Source of the DNA: Symsagittifera roscoffensis
Taxonomy: Eukaryota > Xenacoelomorpha > Acoela > Convolutidae
DNA length: 64,000 nucleotides
Direction: 5' to 3'
Assembly (NCBI RefSeq): GCF_963678635.1
Contig: NC_087067.1
Span: forward strand, 11,269,716-11,333,715
Shown: in pieces, positions 27,001-32,240 of the stretch
Layout: each line of letters opens with the position of its first letter
Numbering within the stretch: position 1 is the first letter of the stretch
Program-made: the position numbers and the translations under genes
Notes under the pieces: model-generated
Databases searched by the model: none
Seen by the model: only the letters and a program-made list of their open reading frames with translations
Told to the model about the DNA's origin: nothing

Positions 27001-30000
27001 TATACATTCTATGTTCTTGTGAGCTGATACCAGAAAGTGGCACAACACTTACACACAATATAACCGCTATCGAGAATCTTGAGGATAGATTGGAGCAGTA
27101 ATTTTATCGAAATATTTTCAGGAAAATTCTTCTTTTGCCGTATTTCGATCATCAATGCATAATTATTCATAAATTTTGACCCTTTTCGACGAAGGAACTA
27201 AAAAAATCTTATCTGGCGTTAAACGGCGGCATAAAGAGTAAGTCAAGCTCATCAGCTTCGCAAGGACTACTTTGAGCCCAAAAATTCCAACTCCTGACAT
27301 TGTTTGCGAGAATGTTTCCACTGCAGGAACACCTCTATAACTACATATGATATACTGGCTAATTTGAGCCTTCAAAACAATATTTCCCAAAACCTTCTAA
27401 ATAGAAACACCTACCATTTTGCAAAATTTCAATCCTTTATTTTATATAGTTGCAGAGAAAATGAGAAATACGTAGAGAAAAAATTCGTTCATTTGCTCGT
27501 TGAAATGAGAAATTTGCAACTTCTATGTTCCGTGACTGTACTTAGAAATAAAATCAAGTCTATTGAACTTTTTAAGCCTATTAGTTGATAGATTAGCATC
27601 GGTGGTTCATTTGAGATCAGCAAACGTAAAAACAAGTTTGTCGGAGATTATTAGCCTATGCAACCACTGCACTAGCAAAGCCACTGAACACACGGTGGCT
27701 ATGTGATTTTTAAACAAAATTTAGAATCCGTAACTTTGTTTAAAAAAAAAACTTTTTCCAAAAGACATGGAGCTGGACACGCTACGCAACTTTCCGTCAC
27801 CGATTACCGCAAAGCGTGATCATTAACAATCCATATCTCCGTACTGGCAATCACGCAATACGTATTAGCCTGACTGCATTCCAGTCATAAAAAAATTACA
27901 TTGGATATAACTTTATGCTAGTGCACTAGACCATCGTCGGTTACAACCTGGTTCAAAACCTGGATCAGTTTTCAGCAGTCGAACCACCTAATTCAATCGT
28001 ACCACCTATTTTTACATTGCGCGCCAAGTTAAACGATCAAGAGAAAGCAAATACCAGCCGTGTTCAGACAATTAAGACATCTGTTTCCGCCATTTTCAAA
28101 AAAGAACAATTCGGTCAAAATAACCTAGACATTTCAAACAGACATTTCAGACAAAACATACATTAGAGCACCAAAATGATAAAGTTACGTGCGTCTGAAC
28201 TAAATTGATTTGGATCTTTTGGATTTCTGAGGCTCTTGGGTTTTTGAACAAGGACAATATGGGGCACCATCGATATGTTTACGCCCTTCAACAAGACCAG
28301 ACAAAAATTTCAGCAAATATACAGCTGTCAAAAACGATATCAGTTAAAGTGCTGACTACCCCTACCACTACTGACCATACAGTTACTGACCATGCTTCAG
28401 GCAGGAAAGGGTTCAACCACTTATCAGGTTAATGGGTAGTTTGGTTTGAAAAAATAACTTAAGCTGCTTAAACAGATATGTTAATTGATAAAAAAAATTC
28501 AACCAAAGAGACGTTTTAAATCATTTTAACATTTAATTTGCTTTTAACAGGCCTAATCCTTGTTGATTAATCCCCATTAAGAACAAGTTATACTAATTGC
28601 CACAGCAAAAAATTGTGCACGTTCATTTCAGTTCCATTCAAAACTTTAAAAAAAACGTTGATCTATAATGGACTTTGAGACTACAACACGCAAAAACGCA
28701 TCTCTGCCTAGTTGGCCTGAGGTATCGGGAAAAACATTGAAAAATGGCCTCATTAAAGGACAGTAGACGCTTAAAAACTGCAAATCAATCGGTTATTTGA
28801 ATGAAGATAAAGAGTTTATTATTGAAGTTAGCGTTGTCATCTGCCAAAACAATCCAAACAACATTAAAAAAAAACTGCTAGCTAAGTGAAAAAAGCTGCC
28901 TTAACAGAAAACGTTACCCGTCCCCGTCAAAATTTATTCAGCGCTCAAGTTGAGCTTAATGTTTACGCTACAATCACGGTCCTGCTTTGCTCGACTTGGC
29001 CCAAAAATTTTCACTGACTTTGAAGTCGTTGTCCGCAATGCTATTAAAACGGTGCAATTTTTAACTGAAATTCAATTAATTCAACTTCGCCTCAAAAAGA
29101 AAAAAATCATTTGCCTGGCATTTGTTCCAACAGAATATGTGTCCGAATTCGGAGAAACACAATGAAAAGATTTGTCGGAGCCATTTCAGCAAATATGCGA
29201 TAACTTCGAGATAAAAACATTAATCCAGTAAGAGGTGCATCCAAGAATGGAGATAAAAATTACTTTGTTCCATTGGAATGTTCATTTAAGGTCATCATGA
29301 AATGTCTTTGGCTGAAACGTCACTAGTATTGGCCGAAAATTCTCATTTTGAAATTCTCATCTTTGTTCGAAATGTCGTGGAACTAAGTGACGGAAGAAAC
29401 TATAAATTAGCTAGTGTTTGTTCGGCCATATTTTAGGTACCTCAAGGAAAGCTCACAAAATTTCAAATGTGGTATCATATTAAATACCTATTTGTCGTGA
29501 TTCATTTTTTCAAAAAAGCAAAAACGTCTCAAGGCCGGGAAAACTGGTCAAAAGATTTTTGAACTAAATTGGACAAAAATTGAAAAACTGATCTCCCTTT
29601 TACAATTTTACCGGAACTCAAACGCTACTTCTGCTATTATTACCCCTCACTCGAGCAATTTTTCATCTGATTCAGTCACTCTTTGGTTTTAATCGAGTTC
29701 ACGCAAAATTATCTGGATGATTATTAAGCTGCAGCTTATCTCCAGTAAAAAAACAAAGCCAACAGACAGTTGGAAAAGAGTCATGAACAACGCAAGGAAA
29801 AAGAATAACAGACTTGGCTTTTGAAAAAAAAACTTCAATTTTTGAATTTCAACTCAAAATATATATGGCCTTATAGCCCTTGCAATTTCAAGAAGAATTT
29901 AGAATTGATACTTTTTTGATAAAATTAGTCCAATTTGAGAAACTTGATCAGAAGATTTTAAAAAAATTCTGTGGTGAAATCTGAAAATAAATTCCATTTT

Positions 30001-32203
30001 CGAAACTAGAAGTCGATCACGTTTTTCGTGACCATTAAACTTTTGCCGTTCGATAGTGTAGTTTGCCTTCCTTTTAACAAAGGAATGAACTGAACAGAAA
30101 AAAAATCTAAGTCAAAAAGGTAAAAAATCAAATTTGAGCCTGAACAATATTTAAAACTTTTTACTGAAAAAAAAAATTTTAGTTTCCCGTATAATTTGCT
30201 GACCTTTGAGAACTCCTGGGCGACACATCTGAGTACTGAAGAGAGCAACTTGACACACGGCTGCACAAACGAGAGCGGCAGAAGAAGGGGAGAGGCAGAC
30301 TTGAACAACTCCGCTAGTGACGTCATGAAATGTTGCTTCACCACCAGGTTCTTCAGCACACGACTCAGCTGTAAATGAAAAATGATTTCGTGGGACCGAC
30401 CGCCTTCATTTTCCCCTTAGCGCAAAGAGGGGGGGGGGAGGAGTTTGACTATGTTTTATATGTTTTCAACCCATTTTCTCAGCAGGAATTTCGCTCTTCA
30501 TACCATACTTGGTGCCATAGGGGGAAATGGGAAAGAACGAGAAATTCAAATTAGAGAGAAAAGGATATTTTGAGTCGCACGACACAGTTTGTCATATTTG
30601 AGTCTAATTTTCTTGAATGAGACTTACTTCAACCGTTCAAATGGAGGACGTTTCCTCTGGATCAGAGAATCGAAAGGACAGCCATTTAAAGGGGAAAAGC
30701 TGAAAAGGTTTTTTATGAGTTTCGACGAAAACTAGTCACTACTCAGGTCCAAAATGCTTACACGTTTTTTTTATTATTTGTCCGTCGCAAATCTCAAAAT
30801 ATGAAACGAGAATGAACTGACGACTCTTGCTAGTCGCAAGAGGAAATAATCGAGCTTAACTCAAATTAAATGCTGAAACATAGCATCTAGAAGTTTTTAG
30901 TACAGCGGGCGACGTTCATAATGTTTTAGACCGAATAAGTAATAACGGCGTATACTTACAATGGCATGAGATTTGTTGAAGTAGTGACTACTGCTGATGT
31001 GATGATGCCCCCCTGAACCTCCCCCACTGCCCCCCGCTGAACCTGAAGGAGAGGCGGAGGAGGAGGGGTTGGAGAGGGAAAAGTCGGAACTGAAGATGAC
31101 CTCTACTGCACTCACGAGTTCATCTAGTTCCCCACTAACCAACGGAGAGGCTAGGAAAAACAAAACATTGAACATAGCTGACAGGAAAGCTAGAGAAAGG
31201 TCAATGAACTTACAAAAAAGAATTCAAGCCAACATTTCTTCAAAATATGATCTTGTGATATAATTTCCAAGTTAGCCATTAAGTTTTAACATAGCACTAT
31301 GGATCTAAAAAATCGAAGTGAGTCCAATCTACCCAAAGTTTTTCTACCCTTGGAAATAGCGCGCGTTTTTTAATAAAAACGCGCGCTATTTTCATCAGCT
31401 ATGCGTAGGAAAAATGGATTAAATCATTTATCTACATGGTCTTATCTGAGCCGAATTCGTCAATTGACTCTCGACGACATTAGTATTCGCAATATTTCCT
31501 CCAGCTGAAGTACCCGCAACAAGAACGCCATCTGACATCGCAGAAGAATCACTAGAATTCTGCACTTTTGGTTGATCGTCTAAAGAGTGCACTATAGCGC
31601 GTAGCTTGTCCAATTCCTCAACCAGTGATTTCGTAGTCAGCATGAACAAAACCTAGCAACACGAAACATCACAGAACACACAAGAAAAGCTGCACCTCAT
31701 TCAGAGGTTTCTAACATCTCATATAAGAGACAGGCATGTGCCTAGAAATTTAACTAAGGCATTCCATGGTCTTATTCTGTAAAATATTACAATGAGATTT
31801 TGACAACGTTTTTCAGGCCGACCAAATTGATTTTGCGGCACATCTGAAATCTACAGATGCTACTCAGACAAAACTGTGAGCAAAAATAGATTCATAATTT
31901 TTTATACTAGACCATTTTAATATCTATTATTAATAACAATTTTTTTTAAAAAAAACGTACCTCGACCAGCGAATGATGAGCTGACCTACGCACCACACAC
32001 GCACACTTTCTTGCACGCCACGAGTTCAAGTATTTCACCACTAAGTGCAGATGTTCACTACTCGCAGACTCGAACTCCACTTCGACCGAATTGTCATCAT
32101 TCGGGCTTGAGGAGTCATTCGGATTAGCCGAGTTGTTGGCAGCCGAGAGAGCAGTGATGCAATGGGAGAGAAGATTACAGTTAGCCACATCACAGCAACT
32201 CAT
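1..32203 (-). CDS. USP34: USP34-like ubiquitin carboxyl-terminal hydrolase, 14 exons, 3' part outside window
   Basis: Giant deubiquitinase of the USP (C19) family. In animals USP34 removes ubiquitin from substrates such as axin in Wnt signalling and acts in the nucleus and cytoplasm. I joined exons 31961-32203, 31436-31652, 30960-31150, 30204-30368, 26064-26247, 25008-25693, 18019-18378, 13922-15943, 11865-12026, 10908-11423, 7192-9129, 6569-6758, 786-972 and 1-48. All junctions are GT-AG and all phases agree. The result is about 2,370 codons; human USP34 is about 3,500 aa. Residues 1 to ~2140 form the helical-repeat scaffold and the USP fold starts at ~2145. The Cys box NLGATCYMATALQHLFM has the nucleophile Cys at about residue 2156 (codon 7408-7410). 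The CSSCHTKVRAEK element is the first half of the USP zinc finger. The catalytic His/Asp half lies left of position 1. No frame breaks were seen. Vertebrate USP34 has several times more introns over this stretch, so intron loss is likely. Confidence 0.9.
49..785 (-). other. USP34: USP34 intron 13
   Basis: 737 bp, GT-AG. Contains an orphan Pol III B-box on the plus strand (GGTTCGAATCC, 370-380) without a convincing A-box 30-60 bp upstream. A C/A homopolymer tract lies near 615-640. Nothing else recognised. Confidence 0.75.
786..972 (-). CDS. USP34: USP34 exon 13, USP domain and zinc-finger half
   Basis: Acceptor ttcctgttag|GTGTGG, donor AAAAGAG|GTACAA. 187 nt. Encodes VVSLDCMHVSKTVEQFFTVR, then LEGDNMYTCSSCHTKVRAEK with the first CxxC of the USP zinc finger. 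The acceptor region and first exon bases are duplicated at about 3335-3394, as described under intron 12. Confidence 0.93.
4036..4395 (-). repeat. tRNA-derived SINE, family A, copy 1
   Basis: On the minus strand it carries a Pol III A-box like TGACTGAGTGG (near 4195) and a B-box like GGCTCGAATCTCAG (near 4150), the layout of a tRNA-Ser/Leu-derived SINE head. The plus-strand left end reads GAGGCGATGCTTCGC. The right end reads TTGCGAGTTAGATTAG and then AAGAAGGTTCGTAA. Copies 19680-20020 and 23446-23810 match along the whole length. Confidence 0.75.
4790..5240 (+). repeat. Dispersed repeat family B, copy 1
   Basis: About 450 bp, AT-rich, no ORF. The right part contains GTTTGCCTTCCTTTTAATAA, then AGGAATCGAACTGAACTG, then CAAATTTGAGCCTGAGCAAA. 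Other copies lie at 5950-6250, 23045-23345 and 29745-30175 in the same orientation. No terminal inverted repeats or A/B boxes are obvious, so the class (SINE or MITE) is open. Confidence 0.7.
5950..6250 (+). repeat. Dispersed repeat family B, copy 2
   Basis: Shares AACAGACTTG, TTTGGCCTTAA, AACTCAGTTTGAGAAA, TTTATTCCGGTGGGAAATCT and TGAACTTGAACTGAACTC with the other members. The TTTGCCTTCC block is altered. Confidence 0.6.
6569..6758 (-). CDS. USP34: USP34 exon 12, USP domain
   Basis: Acceptor ttttgtag|CTGAGT, donor AACA|GTGAGT. 190 nt, phase 0 in, phase 1 out. Encodes RKAYNPRSFCRSYVMDNEPL, then QKDMTEFFNDLIAKLEDMSP and LVHNLFRGEIT. This is the QQD-type box of the USP fold and is nearly identical in layout to vertebrate USP34. 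Confidence 0.93.
6759..7191 (-). other. USP34: USP34 intron 11
   Basis: 433 bp, GT-AG, AT-rich, with a G-rich run at about 6850-6867. No repeat family or motif recognised. Confidence 0.7.
7192..9129 (-). CDS. USP34: USP34 exon 11, scaffold end and catalytic Cys box
   Basis: Acceptor ctttattttag|GCTCAA, donor TTGCAG|GTGAGA. 646 codons, phase 0. Runs from DEIIRLVWDLIMLLPTYP through the last scaffold repeats (WCQKFVEYGGLKFLVTVFES) into WSYWPLDERRSEAGFVGLIN and the Cys box NLGATCYMATALQHLFM. The nucleophile Cys codon is 7408-7410. The following LLELQKMFAYL is conserved with vertebrates. An Asn/Gly/Met-rich insert of about 20 residues after the Cys box is specific to this protein. Confidence 0.93.
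9130..10907 (-). other. USP34: USP34 intron 10, two ~650-bp direct repeats
   Basis: Most of this 1.8-kb intron is one element present twice in direct orientation, at about 9498-10130 and 10178-10830. Shared blocks in order: GCACAGAATGTT, GTGTGATAAAGGAGCTGA, CTGTTTTTCTTGACACTGGG, ATGATATATCACTCAACCCA, CAGTCCGATGAT, CTGATTTTGCGTGG and AAGTTCCTCCCCATTT. A partial copy is at 5450-5720 and an inverted one at about 34440-34640. No ORF. Confidence 0.7.
10908..11423 (-). CDS. USP34: USP34 exon 10, ubiquitin-like module
   Basis: Acceptor ttccag|GGTTCT, donor TCTAAG|GTAGCG. 172 codons, phase 0. Contains SDYLGELRADVTFHQNEL, where vertebrate USP34 has a D-L-R-A-E-V-T-H-W motif, and LLTNGLELKLEHDDRILSDL, the matching ubiquitin-like beta-grasp segment. 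It closes with LQQAHFNRLFETLRRLSNLK, the counterpart of the vertebrate stretch before the conserved G-K-V-A-V. A clear family match although overall identity is modest. Confidence 0.86.
11424..11864 (-). other. USP34: USP34 intron 9
   Basis: 441 bp, GT-AG, AT-rich. I see no repeat or RNA gene in it. Confidence 0.7.
11865..12026 (-). CDS. USP34: USP34 exon 9
   Basis: Acceptor ttgtttcag|TTCTGT, donor AAAG|GTCTGA. 54 codons, phase 0 both sides. Encodes a helix-rich basic segment (LDRLKELQSIVCLLLHHIQQ) linking the large scaffold exon to the ubiquitin-like-fold exon that follows. Short, and chosen because it is open, in phase and flanked by good splice sites. Confidence 0.72.
12027..13921 (-). 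other. USP34: USP34 intron 8, cluster of tRNA-like sequences
   Basis: 1.9 kb. Two GCGAAGCTgAGCTTCGC-type motifs (12094 and 12140) are followed by four minus-strand tRNA-like units near 12410-12505, 12565-12650, 13093-13162 and 13640-13725. The third has a perfect A-box (TAGCCTAGTGG) and TGTTCGAATCTG about 32 nt away. All have mismatched acceptor stems, so they are read as SINE heads or tRNA pseudogenes, not working tRNAs. Confidence 0.65.
13093..13162 (-). repeat. tRNA-like Pol III unit
   Basis: The minus strand reads A-box TAGCCTAGTGGTAACGA and B-box TGTGTTCGAATCTG with about 32 nt between them. A sister unit at 17811-17885 shares CAAAGGTCCTG before the B-box. Acceptor-stem pairing is poor and no CCA context supports a functional tRNA. 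Confidence 0.6.
13922..15943 (-). CDS. USP34: USP34 exon 8, large scaffold exon
   Basis: Acceptor tgttttag|AGAAAGAG, donor GAAACG|GTAAGA. 674 codons with no stop. Opens with a run of eight Pro (NPPPPPPPPLRL) and an acidic stretch of Asp/Glu (codons near 15430-15490). The repeat scaffold follows, from SLIWDLLTSNQLSDL through SRTSVANGLSEIRAELISAG. SLIWDLL corresponds to the L-L-W-D-I motif of vertebrate USP34 and the following helices follow the same order. Vertebrates split this segment over many exons, so the single exon indicates intron loss or retro-gene conversion. Confidence 0.88.
16073..16095. repeat. Dispersed hairpin motif GCGAAGCGAAGCTTCGC
   Basis: Best-preserved example of a short palindrome-containing motif, consensus GAGGCGAAGCGAAGCTTCGC followed by a CACTTGCGA-like block. 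Others lie near 4036, 12094, 12140, 19638, 19682, 22722, 23450, 33106, 35236 and 38443. At 4036, 19682 and 23450 it forms one end of family A SINEs. Elsewhere it occurs with different flanks. Confidence 0.75.
16290..17450. repeat. Degenerate tandem array, ~165-bp period
   Basis: Six or seven diverged units. Each has a GGGCGTAGCCG-like block (for example 16377, 16549, 16862, 17012, 17182, 17352), then a CAGATTTGAGA-like block, then an AAACGGTCAAAA-like block (16477, 16812, 16960, 17122, 17291). Spacing between blocks is about 150-172 bp. Satellite-like, with no ORF. Confidence 0.7.
17811..17885 (-). repeat. tRNA-like Pol III unit, sister of 13093-13162
   Basis: The minus strand reads AGCCTGGGGGTAACGATT for the A-box region and CCTGGGTTCCAATCTG for the B-box, with the same AAAGCAAAGGTCCTG spacer as its sister. 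One B-box base is changed (TTCCA for TTCGA). Confidence 0.55.
18019..18378 (-). CDS. USP34: USP34 exon 7
   Basis: Acceptor cgagttttag|GGTGCA, donor GGAC|GTGAGT. 120 codons in phase 0. Entirely predicted disordered: Ser/Asp/Asn-rich, with a basic cluster (SPTKSRKKRSPPK) that could be a nuclear localisation signal, and an acidic run (ISDEDNDN). It matches the position of the long Ser/Asp-rich insert of vertebrate USP34 but not its sequence. Confidence 0.72.
19680..20020 (-). repeat. tRNA-derived SINE, family A, copy 2
   Basis: Best-preserved copy. The minus strand has A-box TGGCTGAGTGGTTAG (complement of 19839-19853) and B-box GGTTCGAATCTC (complement of about 19798-19809). The left end is GAGGCGAAGCTTCGCTTCC. 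A second short copy of the same left-end motif sits directly beside it at 19638. Right end as in copies 1 and 3. Confidence 0.8.
20105..20205 (+). repeat. tRNA-like repeat left of LINE 1
   Basis: Reads CTCGGACGATGTTC, then A-box-like AATGACCGAGCGGCAAC and B-box-like TGGGTCGACCCTCGTTAAGC. The tRNA-Ser/Leu-type D-arm (GACCGAGCGG) is clear. A sister copy with the same start lies at 21730-21850. Confidence 0.65.
20300..21640 (+). mobile_element. LINE 1: non-LTR retrotransposon remnant (RT plus PHD-like finger)
   Basis: 5'-truncated and frame-broken. The first frame (20309-20626) has RT blocks CAFVDLEKTFDRVSKQLLWW and VHQGSFLSPLFF. A second frame from 20569 has GVPWELFYADELVIMADT; the catalytic YADD is changed to YADE (20611-20622). 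A third frame encodes a Cys4-His-Cys3-like finger (CALCRKG, CSQCKLWIHKKC, FVCPRY) whose last Cys is Tyr. Then come CYLGDMLSASGGCDSAIAAR and a C-terminal KKRGRQRKTWSK block, as in CR1/L2-like elements. It ends near GATGATGATC at 21570-21583. Dead, at least three frameshifts. Confidence 0.85.
21730..21850 (+). repeat. tRNA-like repeat right of LINE 1
   Basis: Reads CTCGGACGATGTTCATAAAA, then A-box-like AATGACCGAGCGGCAAC and a good B-box CGGTTCGAACCTCGTTGAGC. Same orientation as the copy at 20105-20205. Confidence 0.7.
23045..23345 (+). repeat. Dispersed repeat family B, copy 3
   Basis: Contains AGAAGTCGATCAAC, GTTTGCCTTCCTTTTATTAA, AATGAACTGAACTCG, TTGAGCCTGAACAAATTTT and CATCGCGACTTATATAAGA. 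The last block also follows copy 1 at about 5240-5262, so the element may extend about 60 bp further right. Confidence 0.65.
23446..23810 (-). repeat. tRNA-derived SINE, family A, copy 3
   Basis: Same layout as copies 1 and 2: AAGCGAAGCT at the left end, then AAGCAGCTCTATAAAG, an A-box like TGGCTGAATGG, and a decayed B-box where GATCTG replaces the TTCGA core. The right end is TTGCGAGCTAGGCTAG then AAGAAGGTTCGTA. The B-box decay suggests an old, inactive copy. Confidence 0.7.
25008..25693 (-). CDS. USP34: USP34 exon 6
   Basis: Acceptor gtcacttttag|ATCTTGC. The opening DLALKYVKCSTLTMRLSG is strongly USP34-like, since vertebrates have F-K-Y followed by P-T-L-T-M-R-L-A-G-L. The exon then follows the scaffold through NTHVELVRQCHLIFQFMASG and ends in a basic, Ser-rich tail. 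Two donors are in phase: CAG|GTTCGA (end 25008) and ACT|GTGAAA (end 25032). They differ by eight codons and the sequence alone does not decide between them. A Ser/Asn low-complexity insert lies at residues ~40-65 of the exon. Confidence 0.85.
25694..26063 (-). other. USP34: USP34 intron 5
   Basis: 370 bp, GT-AG, AT-rich. No repeat or motif recognised. Confidence 0.7.
26064..26247 (-). CDS. USP34: USP34 exon 5
   Basis: Acceptor ttattag|ACTAGCG, donor CTGG|GTAAGA. 184 nt, phase 0 in, phase 1 out. Encodes LVQYMQQLSEEELR and EFCWEKIQEIAPDSIDTQTL. These correspond to the vertebrate USP34 segment containing the L-S-D-Q-E-L-R motif, placed just before the LDLAFKY-like motif that opens the next exon. 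A second AG five bases downstream would break the phase. Confidence 0.8.
26757..27395. repeat. Inverted repeat pair, arms ~125 bp
   Basis: The right arm read on the minus strand shares AATTAGCCAGTATATCATAT, then GTGTTC, then GGAGTTGGAATTTTTGG with the left arm. The minus-strand arm is open for 75 codons (SQYIICSYRGVPAVETFSQ); the plus-strand arm would give a similar peptide with one stop. This could be two opposite copies of a coding fragment or the ends of a DNA transposon. Confidence 0.55.
29745..30175 (+). repeat. Dispersed repeat family B, copy 4
   Basis: Full-length match to copy 1: GCCAACAGACAGTTGGAAAA, AATATATATGGCCTTATAGC, GAAGTCGATCACGTTTTTCG, GTTTGCCTTCCTTTTAAC, CAAATTTGAGCCTGAACA. 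It lies just downstream of USP34 exon 4 in intron 4. Confidence 0.7.
30204..30368 (-). CDS. USP34: USP34 exon 4
   Basis: Acceptor atttacag|CTGAGT, donor AAG|GTCAGC. 55 codons, phase 0 on both sides. Encodes one hydrophobic helical-repeat pair (LSRVLKNLVVKQHFMTSLAE, then LLLPLSFVQPCVKLLSS). It sits where human USP34 has its segment ending in R-I-W-L-H-I. Confidence 0.78.
30369..30959 (-). other. USP34: USP34 intron 3
   Basis: 591 bp, GT-AG. G-rich homopolymer at about 30427-30440. Nothing else recognised. Confidence 0.7.
30960..31150 (-). CDS. USP34: USP34 exon 3
   Basis: Acceptor gtttttcctag|CCTCTCC, donor GCCATT|GTAAGT. 191 nt. Begins with a helical segment (GELDELVSAVEVIFSSDF) that corresponds to the conserved scaffold helix before the first large repeat block of USP34. 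A low-complexity Ser/Pro/Gly/His stretch (GGSGGGSGGHHH) follows. The exon ends in phase 0. Confidence 0.75.
31352..31393. repeat. Near-perfect hairpin with CGCGCG core, intron 2
   Basis: Left arm 31352-31370 and right arm 31375-31393 pair at 18 of 19 positions around a 4-base TAAT loop. The core is AGCGCGCGTTTTT. Intron 2 (31151-31435) otherwise holds nothing. Such a compact GC-alternating palindrome stands out in AT-rich DNA. Confidence 0.85.
31436..31652 (-). CDS. USP34: USP34 exon 2
   Basis: Acceptor gttgctag|GTTTTG, donor CCAT|GTAGAT. 217 nt, entered in phase 0 and left in phase 1, which matches exon 3. The first half is helical (VEELDKLRAIVHSLDDQ) and corresponds to the scaffold helix after exon 1. 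The second half is a Ser/Asn/Gly-rich linker without recognisable motif. The donor is weak (GTAGAT). I chose it because it is the one that gives the right phase. Confidence 0.7.
31653..31960 (-). other. USP34: USP34 intron 1
   Basis: 308 bp, donor GAG|GTACGT, acceptor gttgctag. No repeat recognised. Confidence 0.7.
31961..32203 (-). CDS. USP34: USP34 exon 1 with initiator Met
   Basis: 81 codons, starting MSCCDVANCNLL and ending in the donor GAG|GTACGT, phase 0. The start aligns with the vertebrate USP34 N-terminus (a Met-Cys-rich opening followed by a YLNSW segment, here KYLNSWRARKCACVV, against a Y-I-N-S-W motif in human). This supports the ATG at 32203 as the true start. The middle is a Ser/Asn/Asp-rich insert (residues ~22-42). 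A 3'-splice-like sequence (ttttctagaactttctag) ends 19 nt upstream of the ATG. The real 5' UTR may therefore be joined by cis- or trans-splicing. Confidence 0.82.
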
Positions 32204-32240
32204 TCTCGACTCAAATGTCCTTCTAGAAAGTTCTAGAAAA
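32204..32240 (-). promoter_or_regulatory. Possible 3' splice or trans-splice acceptor before USP34 ATG
   Basis: The minus strand reads ttttctagaactttctag and then 19 nt to the start ATG at 32203. The pyrimidine-rich TTTCTAG could end a 5' UTR intron or accept a spliced leader. Similar to the arrangement at ATP5PF. Confidence 0.35.

Larger units (their letters stand above)
26248..30203 (-). other. USP34: USP34 intron 4
   Basis: 4.0 kb. Contains a diverged inverted repeat (26757-26880 against 27268-27395), a C homopolymer near 26920, a tRNA-like B-box near 27945 (CTGGTTCAAAACC) and family B copy 4 at its left end. The stretch 28000-29740 is AT-rich without recognised content. Confidence 0.65.
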
